Assembly (NCBI GenBank): GCA_030146745.1
Contig: JASLBD010000441.1
Coordinates: forward strand, 1 to 7,905
Length of the DNA: 7,905 nt
Reading direction: 5' to 3'
From: Allosphingosinicella sp.
GTDB taxonomy: Bacteria; Pseudomonadota; Alphaproteobacteria; Sphingomonadales; Sphingomonadaceae
The translations under genes and the position numbers were made by a program. Shown here in pieces: positions 1-5,873 of this stretch (position 1 is its first letter; each line of letters begins with the position of its first letter). A model generated the notes under the pieces. It was not told the DNA's origin, did no database searches, and worked only from the letters and a program-made list of their open reading frames with translations.

Positions 1-50
1 TGCGGTGTCGGCGGGGAGGGGGGAGGGGTGCCGATCACCGCGGGGGGGGG
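1..50. other. G-rich low-complexity tract
   Basis: Strongly G-biased stretch on the + strand, with G runs at 13-16, 18-23, 25-28 and a run of nine G at 42-50. The first three runs are separated by single A residues. The last lies 13 bases further on, so a canonical four-run quadruplex with short loops is not formed, although an irregular one is possible. No credible gene is seen in 1-245: the one open frame there (5-277) is Arg/Pro/Gly-rich, shows no recognisable domain and runs through the hairpin at 246-271. Confidence 0.4.
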
Positions 51-126
51 TACAGGCAGAACGTCCTCCCCGCCTTCGGGTTCCGAAAAAATTTGGCGCG
101 GTTGAAAATGATCCGGGCGGCGGCAG

Positions 127-164
127 AAAAACGAAGCGCCCCGGATGCGTGCCGAGGCGCTTCG
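127..164 (-). terminator. Rho-independent terminator reading leftward
   Basis: A perfect 9-bp inverted repeat (CGAAGCGCC at 132-140, GGCGCTTCG at 156-164) with a 15-base loop. The + strand has five A at 127-131, so on the minus strand the stem is followed by TTTTT. This is the classic intrinsic terminator layout for a transcript running right to left. No T-run follows on the + strand. No minus-strand protein gene that could end here was recognised, so it may terminate a small RNA or an unrecognised short gene lying to the right. Confidence 0.6.
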
Positions 165-245
165 CCGACAGCTGCCGTTGCAGGCGACTATCTCCCGTCC
201 CCGCTTCTCCCATAACCCATTTCAGCGAGTCGGGAAAGCGCCTGT

Positions 246-275
246 GCGCGGCCGATCCCGGCCAGCCGCGCTTTT
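246..275 (+). terminator. Terminator-like hairpin reading rightward
   Basis: A perfect 7-bp GC-only stem (GCGCGGC at 246-252, GCCGCGC at 265-271) with a 12-base loop, followed directly by TTTT at 272-275. An alternative internal pairing GGCC/GGCC (250-253 with 260-263) competes. The short T-run makes it a moderate candidate for ending a + strand transcript entering from the left. Confidence 0.45.
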
Positions 276-290
276 GAAGAGACTCGGCCC

Positions 291-303
291 TTTTAATTAA
301 AAA
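291..303. promoter_or_regulatory. A/T-only palindromic island upstream of the RTX gene
   Basis: Thirteen consecutive A/T bases, including the perfect 12-base palindrome TTTTAATTAAAA (291-302), inside otherwise very GC-rich DNA. Flanking GACT (281-284) and AGTC (303-306) can extend pairing around it. It lies about 225 bases upstream of the start at 528. It could be a promoter-proximal element, a protein-binding site or a curved segment; the sequence alone does not tell which. Confidence 0.3.
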
Positions 304-527
304 GTCTTCGGGGTCTGGACAGCGGAGGCGACGCGCGTCAGTCTTCGCTTCGGGGCAGAACAAGTCGGGGCGAGTCGAGCACTCGTCCCGCTCTCGGTTG
401 GGGGGGCTCAATCGAGATTTCTGTAAAGGTAGTGCCGGGGGGTCAAGTCCGAGCATCTTCTGTCCGTTATCATCGGAAATGCTTGCGACTGACTGTTCCT
501 GCCAACGGAATCCAGAAGGAACGTGAA
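304..527 (+). other. Long leader or intergenic region before the RTX gene
   Basis: No gene is seen in these 224 bases. They contain a repeated 8-mer AGTCTTCG (303-310 and 340-347) and a small hairpin CGAGT/ACTCG (371-375 with 381-385). TATCAT at 468-473 is a weak candidate -10 box, but no matching -35 box lies at 17 bases. A ribosome binding site AAGGA sits at 516-520, seven bases before the ATG at 528, and decides the start of the next gene. Confidence 0.4.
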
Positions 528-3500
528 ATGAGCTGGGACGAGATCACAAAGGGTACGAGCGGCAGCGACATCATCAACGGCGGCAGCGGCGACGACTTCC
601 TGCAAGGAAGGGCCGGCGGCGATTTCCTCGACGGTGGCGATGGCGACGACCAGCTGCACGGCGATGCCGGCGACGATTTCGTGCGCGGCGGCGCCGGCAA
701 CGATCTCCTTCACGGCGGCCTCGGCACGGACACCGCCGTCTATTCGGGCTCGATCTTCGACTACAGCTTCGGCCAGGCGGGCGACGAGTTCTTCGTCAAC
801 CACAGCGGCGGAAGCATGATCGACGGCTACGACCGGCTGATCGGCATCGAGCGCCTCGTCTTCGCCGACGCGGTCGTCGACCTCACCCAGAACAACGGCC
901 CGATCGCGTTCGCCGACTTCGCCTCGACCGACGAGGATGTCGGGACCTATTCGAGCGGCTCGGCGAGCGTGCTCGACAACGATTTCGACTGGGAGAACAA
1001 CACTCTGGCCGCGGTCGGCGGCACCTTCAACGGGGCTTACGGAACGCTCGTCCTGAATTCCGACGGCACCTACACCTATACGCCCTACGCTTCGGCCCAG
1101 GCGCTCGCGCTCGGCCAGACCGTGCAGGACAGCTTCAGCTACTCCGTCACCGACGGAAGCCTCAGCGGCACCGGCACGCTCACCATCACCGTCGCCGGCC
1201 GCAACGACGCTCCGGTCGCCATTGCCGACGCCGCCGCCACGAGCGAGAATGCGCCGGTGTCGATCGACGTCCTCGCCAACGACACCGACGTCGACAACGG
1301 CGCAACGCTCACCGTCACCGCCGCCGCCGCGCCAGCCGGGCAGGGCAGCGTCTCGGTGGCCGCCAACCAGGTCGTGTTCGACCCCGGCACCGATTTCGAC
1401 CATCTCGACACAGGGGAGACCGCTGAGGTCGTCGTCAGCTACACGATCACCGACGAGCATGGCGCCACCTCAAGCTCGACCGTCACGATCACCGTCGACG
1501 GCGCCAACGACGCCCCCGTGGCCAATGACGACACCGCCTCCACCGCCGAGGACGCCTCCGTCTCCGGCAATGTGCTCGCCGACGACACGGACGCCGACGG
1601 CGAGGCCCTGACGGTGGCGAACGCGGGCGTCTATGCCGGCGCCTACGGCACTCTGACCCTCAACGCCGACGGCAGTTACTCCTACGCGCCAAACGCCGCG
1701 GCACAGGGGCTCGACGACGGCGAGACGGCGCAGGACGTCTTCGCCTACACCGCCTCGGACGGCACCGCTTCGGACTCGGCCACGCTCACCGTCACCGTCG
1801 GCGGCGCGAACGACGCTCCGGTGGCGAACGACGACTCGGCTTCCACGGATGAGGACACGGCCGTCTCCGGCAACGTGCTCGCCAACGACACCGACGCCGA
1901 CGGCGAGGCCCTGACAGTCGGCAATCCCGGCACCTACAACGGCGCCTACGGCACTCTGACCCTCAACGCCGACGGCAGCTACACCTACACGCCGGGCGCG
2001 GCGGCGCAGGCGCTCAACGACGGCGAAACCGTGCAGGACAGCTTCGCCTATTTCGCGTCCGACGGCACCGCGTCGGAACCGGCGACGCTCACCGTCACGA
2101 TCACCGGCGCCGACGACGGACCCCAGACGGTCTGGTACATCGACAACAGCGCCGTCGGCAGCACCAATGTCGGCACCCAGGCCAATCCGTTCACCTCGAT
2201 CGCCGCGTTCAACGCGGCCCAGGGCACGGTCGATGGGCCGAAGGAAGGCGCGACCGTCTACCTGCTCCAGGGAACCGGCACCTATGCCGAGGCGGACGGC
2301 ATCAACCTGCTCGACGATCAGATACTGATCGGAGTCGGCCGGCCGAACATCGCCCCGGTCTCCGGCAACGGCATTGACCTCGCCGAGGACAACAACATCT
2401 CCGGAGTCGACATCACCGTCGCCGCCGGCAATGCCGGGATCGAGGACGACGGGGGAAGCGTCGGCAACCTCGTCATCAGCGACGTCGCCGTCGCCGGCTC
2501 CGGCCAGATCGTCGACATTGACGATGGCGGGACTCTCAACGTCAGCCTCACCTCCGCCGCCTCCACCGAATCGGTCGGCGGCGCGATCGACCTCAACGGG
2601 GTCGGCGGCAGCTTCACCGTCACCGGCGTGACGACGATCTCCGGGACCTCGGGGGGCGGCGTCGACATAACCTCCGGAATGGATCTCGCGGCCGATTTCC
2701 AGGGCGGCCTCGCCGCCTCGACCGGCGCCGATACGGCGGTCAACTTCCACGGCAATGCGGGGTCGAGCTCGCTTGCGGTGAACGGCCTCAACCTGGTCAC
2801 CACCACCGGCACCGGCCTCGACGCGGCCAACGGCGGGACCGTCACCGTCAGCGGCGCGGCCAACACGGTCGCGACCACCGGCGGCACGGCGGTCAGCATC
2901 ACCTTCGCCACCATCGGCGCCGGCGGGGTAACTTTCAGCGACGTCACCTCGATCGGCGGCACCGCGGCCGGAATCGTCCTCGACACCGCCGGCTCGGGCG
3001 GGTTCAGTGTTGGCGGCGGCACGATCGCCAACAAGGCCGGGGCGGCCGGGATCTCGATCAACGCGACGTCCGACGTGTCGCTCGCCAACATGGCGATCAC
3101 CGGCAACTCGAACGGCGGCGTTCTCGGCACCAACGTCAACAACTTCTCGCTGACCGGCTCGACGCTGACCGGCAACGGTTCCTCGGGGTCGCAGGGGGCG
3201 GTCTACTTCACCGGACTCACCGGCACCGCGGACCTGCTCGGCAACATCATCGGCGGATCGAGCGGCGACAACGTCCATATCGTCCAGACCGGCGGGGCGC
3301 TCGATCTCGAGATCGCGGACAATGGCTCGTCCCAGGCGATCATGGGCAGCGTCAACAACGTCACCGGCAACGATTCGGTGTACATCGGGACGGCCGGAAC
3401 GGCCTCGCTGAACCTCAGGGTGGACGGCGTGGACTTCCAGGGAGCCCTGGGCGATCTCCTGCAGGTCGTGGCCGGGGACCGGTCGACCCAGACGGTCGTG

Positions 3501-4280
3501 ATCAGCAACAACGGCTTCCACGACGCCCAGGCGGGGGCCGGCGGCGGAGTCACCCTCGGGGGCGGCGGGCCCGGCTCCGACATCGACGTCACCTACGCGG
3601 TGGTCGGCAACAGCTTCACCGGCGCCCACGGCTCGGCGCTGTCCGCGCTCTACAACCAGGAGGCCGGCGACGTCCGCGGCCACATCGGCGGCAATACCAT
3701 CGGCGTGGCGGACTCCCTCGCCGGCAGCCAGGGATCGGCGACAGGAGACGGCATCCGGGCGGGCCTCGAAAAGACCGGAGCCACCGGGACGGCGACCTAC
3801 ACGGTGACGATCGTCGACAACGACATCCACGACATCGCCTCAGGTTCGGGCATCTCCGTCACCTCCGGCGGCGGCGGCGCCGGCAGCGGGGCGGTGATGG
3901 AAGCGGCGCTGGCCGGAAACACGGTCGCAGAGATGGGCGATTTCAGCTTCGCGGCCTTCTACGCGATGGTCGGCGGCAGTGCTTTCAGCGGAGATTATTC
4001 GCAGCTCGGCCTCGACATCCAGGACAATGAATTTACCGCCGGGGCATTCGGCCTCTCCGCCTATTTCGACCAGCTCTCCACCGACGCCCATTACTACTTC
4101 CCAGGCTATGGCGGCTCCGGACAGGGCGAGTTCGCGAATCCCCCCGGCACGGCGACCGTCGGCCTCGAAGCCTTCCTGACGACGACCAACGGCAACGTCC
4201 TGGTCGGGCCCATGGACGCAGGCTTCGTCGACGGGGTGACCGGCGCTCAGCTCATGCTGGCGCCCTACTTCTACCCGTAA
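528..4280 (+). CDS. Large RTX / VCBS-repeat / beta-helix surface or secreted protein
   Basis: Predicted 1250-residue extracellular or surface protein. Residues 9-71 are seven nine-residue RTX-like units (consensus GGxGxDxLx), a calcium-binding motif family. Residues 72-121 contain the DRLIGIERLVFAD linker often seen next to RTX repeats. Residues 122-528 hold four cadherin-like/VCBS domains, each with a Y(G)TL.LN.DG.Y.Y core and each after the first beginning NDAP. From about residue 535 the chain changes to a Gly/Asn/Thr-rich pattern with an opening like pectate-lyase-type beta-helices (WYIDNSA, PFTSIAAF, GTYAEADGI), and continues so to near the C terminus. There is no cysteine and only four lysines, and no Sec signal peptide is visible, which fits type I secretion; no secretion genes are in the window. 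ATG 528 was preferred to GTG 432 because AAGGA at 516-520 is well spaced and the extra residues are basic and unlike the rest. Substrate or ligand is unknown; adhesion or matrix roles are common in the family. Confidence 0.9.
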   Translation: MSWDEITKGTSGSDIINGGSGDDFLQGRAGGDFLDGGDGDDQLHGDAGDDFVRGGAGNDLLHGGLGTDTAVYSGSIFDYSFGQAGDEFFVNHSGGSMIDGYDRLIGIERLVFADAVVDLTQNNGPIAFADFASTDEDVGTYSSGSASVLDNDFDWENNTLAAVGGTFNGAYGTLVLNSDGTYTYTPYASAQALALGQTVQDSFSYSVTDGSLSGTGTLTITVAGRNDAPVAIADAAATSENAPVSIDVLANDTDVDNGATLTVTAAAAPAGQGSVSVAANQVVFDPGTDFDHLDTGETAEVVVSYTITDEHGATSSSTVTITVDGANDAPVANDDTASTAEDASVSGNVLADDTDADGEALTVANAGVYAGAYGTLTLNADGSYSYAPNAAAQGLDDGETAQDVFAYTASDGTASDSATLTVTVGGANDAPVANDDSASTDEDTAVSGNVLANDTDADGEALTVGNPGTYNGAYGTLTLNADGSYTYTPGAAAQALNDGETVQDSFAYFASDGTASEPATLTVTITGADDGPQTVWYIDNSAVGSTNVGTQANPFTSIAAFNAAQGTVDGPKEGATVYLLQGTGTYAEADGINLLDDQILIGVGRPNIAPVSGNGIDLAEDNNISGVDITVAAGNAGIEDDGGSVGNLVISDVAVAGSGQIVDIDDGGTLNVSLTSAASTESVGGAIDLNGVGGSFTVTGVTTISGTSGGGVDITSGMDLAADFQGGLAASTGADTAVNFHGNAGSSSLAVNGLNLVTTTGTGLDAANGGTVTVSGAANTVATTGGTAVSITFATIGAGGVTFSDVTSIGGTAAGIVLDTAGSGGFSVGGGTIANKAGAAGISINATSDVSLANMAITGNSNGGVLGTNVNNFSLTGSTLTGNGSSGSQGAVYFTGLTGTADLLGNIIGGSSGDNVHIVQTGGALDLEIADNGSSQAIMGSVNNVTGNDSVYIGTAGTASLNLRVDGVDFQGALGDLLQVVAGDRSTQTVVISNNGFHDAQAGAGGGVTLGGGGPGSDIDVTYAVVGNSFTGAHGSALSALYNQEAGDVRGHIGGNTIGVADSLAGSQGSATGDGIRAGLEKTGATGTATYTVTIVDNDIHDIASGSGISVTSGGGGAGSGAVMEAALAGNTVAEMGDFSFAAFYAMVGGSAFSGDYSQLGLDIQDNEFTAGAFGLSAYFDQLSTDAHYYFPGYGGSGQGEFANPPGTATVGLEAFLTTTNGNVLVGPMDAGFVDGVTGAQLMLAPYFYP
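552..740 (+). repeat. Seven tandem 27-bp units encoding RTX nonapeptides
   Basis: Seven in-frame nine-codon units encode GTSGSDIIN, GGSGDDFLQ, GRAGGDFLD, GGDGDDQLH, GDAGDDFVR, GGAGNDLLH and GGLGTDTAV. The Gly, Asp and alternating hydrophobic positions fit the calcium-binding beta-roll consensus. The first and last units are degenerate. Confidence 0.85.
1203..2111 (+). repeat. Three tandem 303-bp cadherin-like/VCBS domain repeats
   Basis: Three consecutive 101-codon units (1203-1505, 1506-1808, 1809-2111). Each begins AAC GAC GC(T/C) CC, encoding NDAP. The second and third are close copies at the DNA level: exact matches of 23 bases (1590-1612 with 1893-1915) and 39 bases (1637-1675 with 1940-1978) lie at a constant 303-bp offset. 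The first unit is more diverged, and a related domain of about 104 residues precedes it (891-1202). Confidence 0.85.
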
Positions 4281-4291
4281 GGCCGGGCTCA

Positions 4292-4323
4292 GGCGGCGCC
4301 CCTGCTGTGCGTGGGGCGCCGCC
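4292..4323 (+). terminator. Perfect GC hairpin after the RTX gene
   Basis: An 11-bp perfect inverted repeat (GGCGGCGCCCC at 4292-4302, GGGGCGCCGCC at 4313-4323) with a 10-base loop, starting 12 bases after the stop codon at 4280. There is no T-run, so it is either a weak intrinsic terminator or a 3' end stabiliser. Beyond the dyad at 4437 nothing else is evident in 4324-4525. Confidence 0.55.
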
Positions 4324-4436
4324 ACCGCTTCGGCGGCGGAGAGGATTCCGGACCGATCGCAAAGGGTCCGGGCGACAGCGTCTACTCCGCTCGCCGCCGG
4401 TGGCGATGCGAGCCTGTCGGCCGTCGCCCTGTGTCC

Positions 4437-4447
4437 TGTGAGTCACA
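4437..4447. promoter_or_regulatory. 11-bp perfect dyad TGTGAGTCACA
   Basis: TGTGA and TCACA flank a single central G. The half-sites resemble those of CRP/FNR-type regulators, but the spacer is one base instead of six, so a normal CRP site is not supported. It lies about 80 bases upstream of the small coiled-coil gene at 4526 and could be an operator for it. The function is unknown and chance is possible at this length. Confidence 0.25.
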
Positions 4448-4525
4448 AGCGCGGCGGAAGCTGTGCTCGGGCGGAACCGGATGCGCGAATTCGAGTTTGC
4501 CGTCGTAACGGAGCCGAGCGATGTG

Positions 4526-4696
4526 ATGGCGAGCAACAATCAGCAGAAGTTGTTTTCAGAGATCGAGCAGGCGCAGGACGAGTTGCGCGAGAGCATCGAG
4601 AACAGCCGCCGCCTGGTGGAGCGTTCGGATGCGCTGATCCAGCAGGTCAGGGAGCAGTCGGCCGACATCGGAGACGGATCCCCTTCGATCAACTGA
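4526..4696 (+). CDS. Small coiled-coil-like hypothetical protein (56 residues)
   Basis: Not recognised as a named family. The 56 residues are hydrophilic and highly charged, with a Gln/Glu/Arg-rich core from about residue 6 to 45. Hydrophobic positions F10, I13, L20, I24, V31, I38 and V41 fall roughly in 3-4 spacing, suggesting one long amphipathic helix or coiled coil; residues 46-56 look unstructured. There is no signal peptide, membrane segment or cysteine. ATG 4526 was chosen because the protein-like composition starts there and GGAG lies at 4510-4513, although the 12-base gap is long. In-frame ATG 4481 (15 residues longer) and GTG 4463 (21 longer) are alternatives. It converges with the 48-residue gene on the other strand, and the two ends share a hairpin. 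It is probably a cytoplasmic protein; the role is unknown. Confidence 0.6.
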   Translation: MASNNQQKLFSEIEQAQDELRESIENSRRLVERSDALIQQVREQSADIGDGSPSIN

Positions 4697-4708
4697 ACCG
4701 GTCCGCCG

Positions 4709-4726
4709 GGAGAATGCTTATTCTCC
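4709..4726. terminator. Shared hairpin between two convergent small genes
   Basis: GGAGAAT (4709-4715) and ATTCTCC (4720-4726) form a perfect 7-bp stem with a 4-base GCTT loop. CC (4706-4707) and GG (4727-4728) can extend it across one bulged base. It starts 12 bases after the stop of the + gene and contains the TAA stop (4720-4718) of the - gene. It could act in both directions, but no T-run follows on either strand. Confidence 0.45.
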
Positions 4727-4864
4727 GGTGAACCTCTTGACCTTCACCGGCAGCTTCTTGCCCTTCGTCCGGCGCGAGGGGATCTGGATCGGGTTGCGTT
4801 TCTTCCATTCCGCCCAGGTCATCGGGCCGTCCGGGGTGTCGATCAGATCGTCGTCCAGTGCCAT
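4718..4864 (-). CDS. 48-residue basic protein, divergent from arsR
   Basis: Short gene of unrecognised family. The N-terminal part is acidic (MALDDDLIDTPDG), followed by a Trp-containing segment (MTWAEWKKRNP) and a strongly basic, Lys/Arg-rich C-terminal half (about residues 21-45). There is no cysteine, signal peptide or membrane segment. The start is well supported: on the minus strand GGAG (4875-4872) lies seven bases before the ATG at 4864. The gene is transcribed away from arsR, and an ArsR-type dyad (4891-4906) lies 26 bases upstream of the start codon, overlapping a GATAAT -10 candidate. This suggests arsenic-responsive expression, which is inference. The basic tail could bind nucleic acid or ribosomes, but nothing proves it. 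Confidence 0.7.
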   Translation of the reverse strand: MALDDDLIDTPDGPMTWAEWKKRNPIQIPSRRTKGKKLPVKVKRFTGE

Positions 4865-4890
4865 GGTTTCGCTCCGCCGGCGGGGGTCGC

Positions 4891-4906
4891 TTCGATTATC
4901 GTCGAA
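4891..4906. promoter_or_regulatory. ArsR-type operator 1 (TTCGA-N6-TCGAA)
   Basis: Perfect 5-bp half-sites TTCGA (4891-4895) and TCGAA (4902-4906) separated by six bases. It covers GATAAT on the minus strand (4900-4895), a 5/6 match to a -10 box for the 48-residue gene. The same dyad occurs 48 bp further on in front of arsR, so the pair is very unlikely to be chance. Binding by the adjacent ArsR is inferred from position and from the family's habit of binding imperfect dyads at its own promoter. Confidence 0.6.
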
Positions 4907-4912
4907 TGGTGA

Positions 4913-4940
4913 TTGACTCGCCACCCCCGATCTGACATTT
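4913..4940 (+). promoter_or_regulatory. Candidate arsR promoter
   Basis: TTGACT at 4913-4918 matches five of six bases of the -35 consensus. Spaced 16 bases on, ACATTT (4935-4940) is a weak -10 candidate. The downstream dyad (4938-4955) would overlap the -10 end and the transcription start, where a repressor would block initiation. Confidence 0.4.
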
Positions 4941-4955
4941 CGACATAACTCGAAA
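4938..4955. promoter_or_regulatory. ArsR-type operator 2 (TTTCGA-N6-TCGAAA)
   Basis: Perfect 6-bp half-sites TTTCGA (4938-4943) and TCGAAA (4950-4955) around six bases. The inner five bases of each arm and the spacer length are identical to operator 1. It lies just upstream of the arsR ribosome binding site (GAGGGGAGG, 4957-4965), in an autoregulatory position. Confidence 0.65.
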
Positions 4956-4968
4956 CGAGGGGAGGCGG

Positions 4969-5319
4969 ATGGACGCCGCAGCGGCAATTTCGGCGCTCGG
5001 AGCGCTGGCGCAGGAACATCGGCTGGCGCTGTTCCGGCTGCTCGTGCGGGCGGGCTCGGACGGCATGGCCGCGGGAGCGATCGCCGAGGCGCTTGGCCTC
5101 CCCAATTCCTCGCTCTCCTTCCACCTCGCGCAGCTCAGCCGGGCCGGGCTGGTCGGCCAGGAGCGGCGGCACCGGTCGATCATCTACCGCGCCGATTATG
5201 CGGCGATGAACGCCCTGGTCGGCTATCTGATGGAGAATTGCTGCGAGGGCGCGGGATCCGGCGCCGGCCCGGCCTGCGGCACGGACAGCGTCCCGCTCGA
5301 ACAAAGGAAATCCGCATGA
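4969..5319 (+). CDS. arsR: ArsR/SmtB-family arsenite-responsive repressor
   Basis: A 116-residue winged-helix repressor expected to bind its own operator as a dimer and release it when As(III) is bound. The N-terminal helices (residues 4-27, LGALAQEHRLALFRLL) and the recognition-helix region (about 46-62, NSSLSFHLAQLSRAGLV) are typical of the family, followed by a beta-hairpin wing near ERRHRSIIYRADY. The usual CVC metal site in the DNA-binding helix of E. coli-type ArsR is absent. Instead there is a Cys pair at 91-92 (ENCC) and Cys103, the arrangement known from the Acidithiobacillus ferrooxidans-type ArsR, so arsenite sensing by the C-terminal end is likely. The start at 4969 follows a strong purine-rich binding site (4957-4965). 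The stop overlaps the arsI start by ATGA, so the genes are translationally coupled. Antimonite or other thiophilic metalloids are alternative inducers. Confidence 0.92.
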   Translation: MDAAAAISALGALAQEHRLALFRLLVRAGSDGMAAGAIAEALGLPNSSLSFHLAQLSRAGLVGQERRHRSIIYRADYAAMNALVGYLMENCCEGAGSGAGPACGTDSVPLEQRKSA

Positions 5320-5810
5320 AGCGCTTGCACGTCCATGTCGGCGTCGCCGATCTCGATCGTTCTATCGCCTTTTACTCCACGCTGTTCGGCGCCGAGCCGA
5401 CCGTGGCCAAGCCCGATTACGCCAAATGGATGCTCGACGATCCGCGGGTGAACTTCGCAATCTCCGCCGGCGGTCACGCAGGGCGCGGAGTCGAGCACCT
5501 CGGGATTCAGGCGGAGGACGACGGCGAGCTGGCGGAAGTTTACTCACGGCTGCAGACGGCGGACCGGCCGGCGCTGGAGGAGGGGGCGACGACCTGCTGC
5601 TACGCGAAATCGGAAAAGAGCTGGATCTCCGATCCGGACGGAATCGTCTGGGAAGCCTTCCTGACCCGCGGCGAGGCGACGGTCTACGGCGACAGCCCCG
5701 ACCTGGAGGCGCTCTCGCTCGAGGCCTCCTGCTGCGACGCTCAGACGCCTCAGGGCGTGTGCTGCGACCCCAAGCCCGGCCTTGCCGCCGACGCGCCCTG
5801 CTGCGGGTGA
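5316..5810 (+). CDS. arsI: ArsI/CadI-type glyoxalase-fold C-As lyase
   Basis: A 164-residue vicinal-oxygen-chelate dioxygenase. Characterised ArsI enzymes use Fe(II) and O2 to cleave the carbon-arsenic bond of trivalent methylated and aromatic arsenicals, releasing arsenite. The metal ligands can be placed at His5, His61 (VEHLGIQ) and Glu113 (WEAF), and the substrate-binding vicinal Cys pair at Cys94-Cys95 (TTCCYAK), spaced as in the Thermomonospora curvata enzyme. The SWISDPDG motif before Glu113 is conserved in ArsI and CadI. The C-terminal tail has three more Cys pairs (139-140, 149-150, 162-163), likely metalloid-binding. ATG 5316 is preferred because AAAGGA (5303-5308) is seven bases upstream and the start overlaps the arsR stop; an earlier in-frame start would run through arsR. 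It is cytoplasmic and coexpressed with arsR. A cadmium-induced CadI-like role is the alternative. Confidence 0.92.
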   Translation: MKRLHVHVGVADLDRSIAFYSTLFGAEPTVAKPDYAKWMLDDPRVNFAISAGGHAGRGVEHLGIQAEDDGELAEVYSRLQTADRPALEEGATTCCYAKSEKSWISDPDGIVWEAFLTRGEATVYGDSPDLEALSLEASCCDAQTPQGVCCDPKPGLAADAPCCG

Positions 5811-5815
5811 ACGGC

Positions 5816-5843
5816 GTGGCCGGCGCGCTGCGATCCCGGCCGC
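5816..5843 (+). terminator. Weak hairpin after arsI
   Basis: GGCCGG (5818-5823) and CCGGCC (5836-5841) form a 6-bp stem around a 12-base loop. A T/G wobble and one G/C pair extend it outward (5816-5817 with 5842-5843). It starts six bases after the arsI stop and lies between convergent genes. It lacks a T-run, so this is a weak call. Confidence 0.3.
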
Positions 5844-5873
5844 CGTCGCCCGCTTGGCTGTTCGACGACCGGA

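Noticed and set aside
5..277. Open frame of 90 codons at the left edge
   Set aside because: No recognisable motif, skewed Arg/Pro/Gly composition, no clear ribosome binding site, and it runs through a terminator-like hairpin.
432..527. Extended start (GTG 432) for the RTX gene
   Set aside because: The added 32 residues are basic and contain a cysteine, unlike the acidic, cysteine-free protein. The AAGGA site at 516-520 clearly serves ATG 528.
1470..3830. Long open frame on the minus strand opposite the RTX/VCBS gene, with another at 408-1460
   Set aside because: Both lie fully antisense to a repeat-rich GC-biased gene, have Arg/Gly/Ala/Val-rich low-complexity products with no domain, and arise because stop codons are rare on that strand in such codon use.
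4437..4447. CRP binding site
   Set aside because: The half-sites match but the spacer is one base instead of six.
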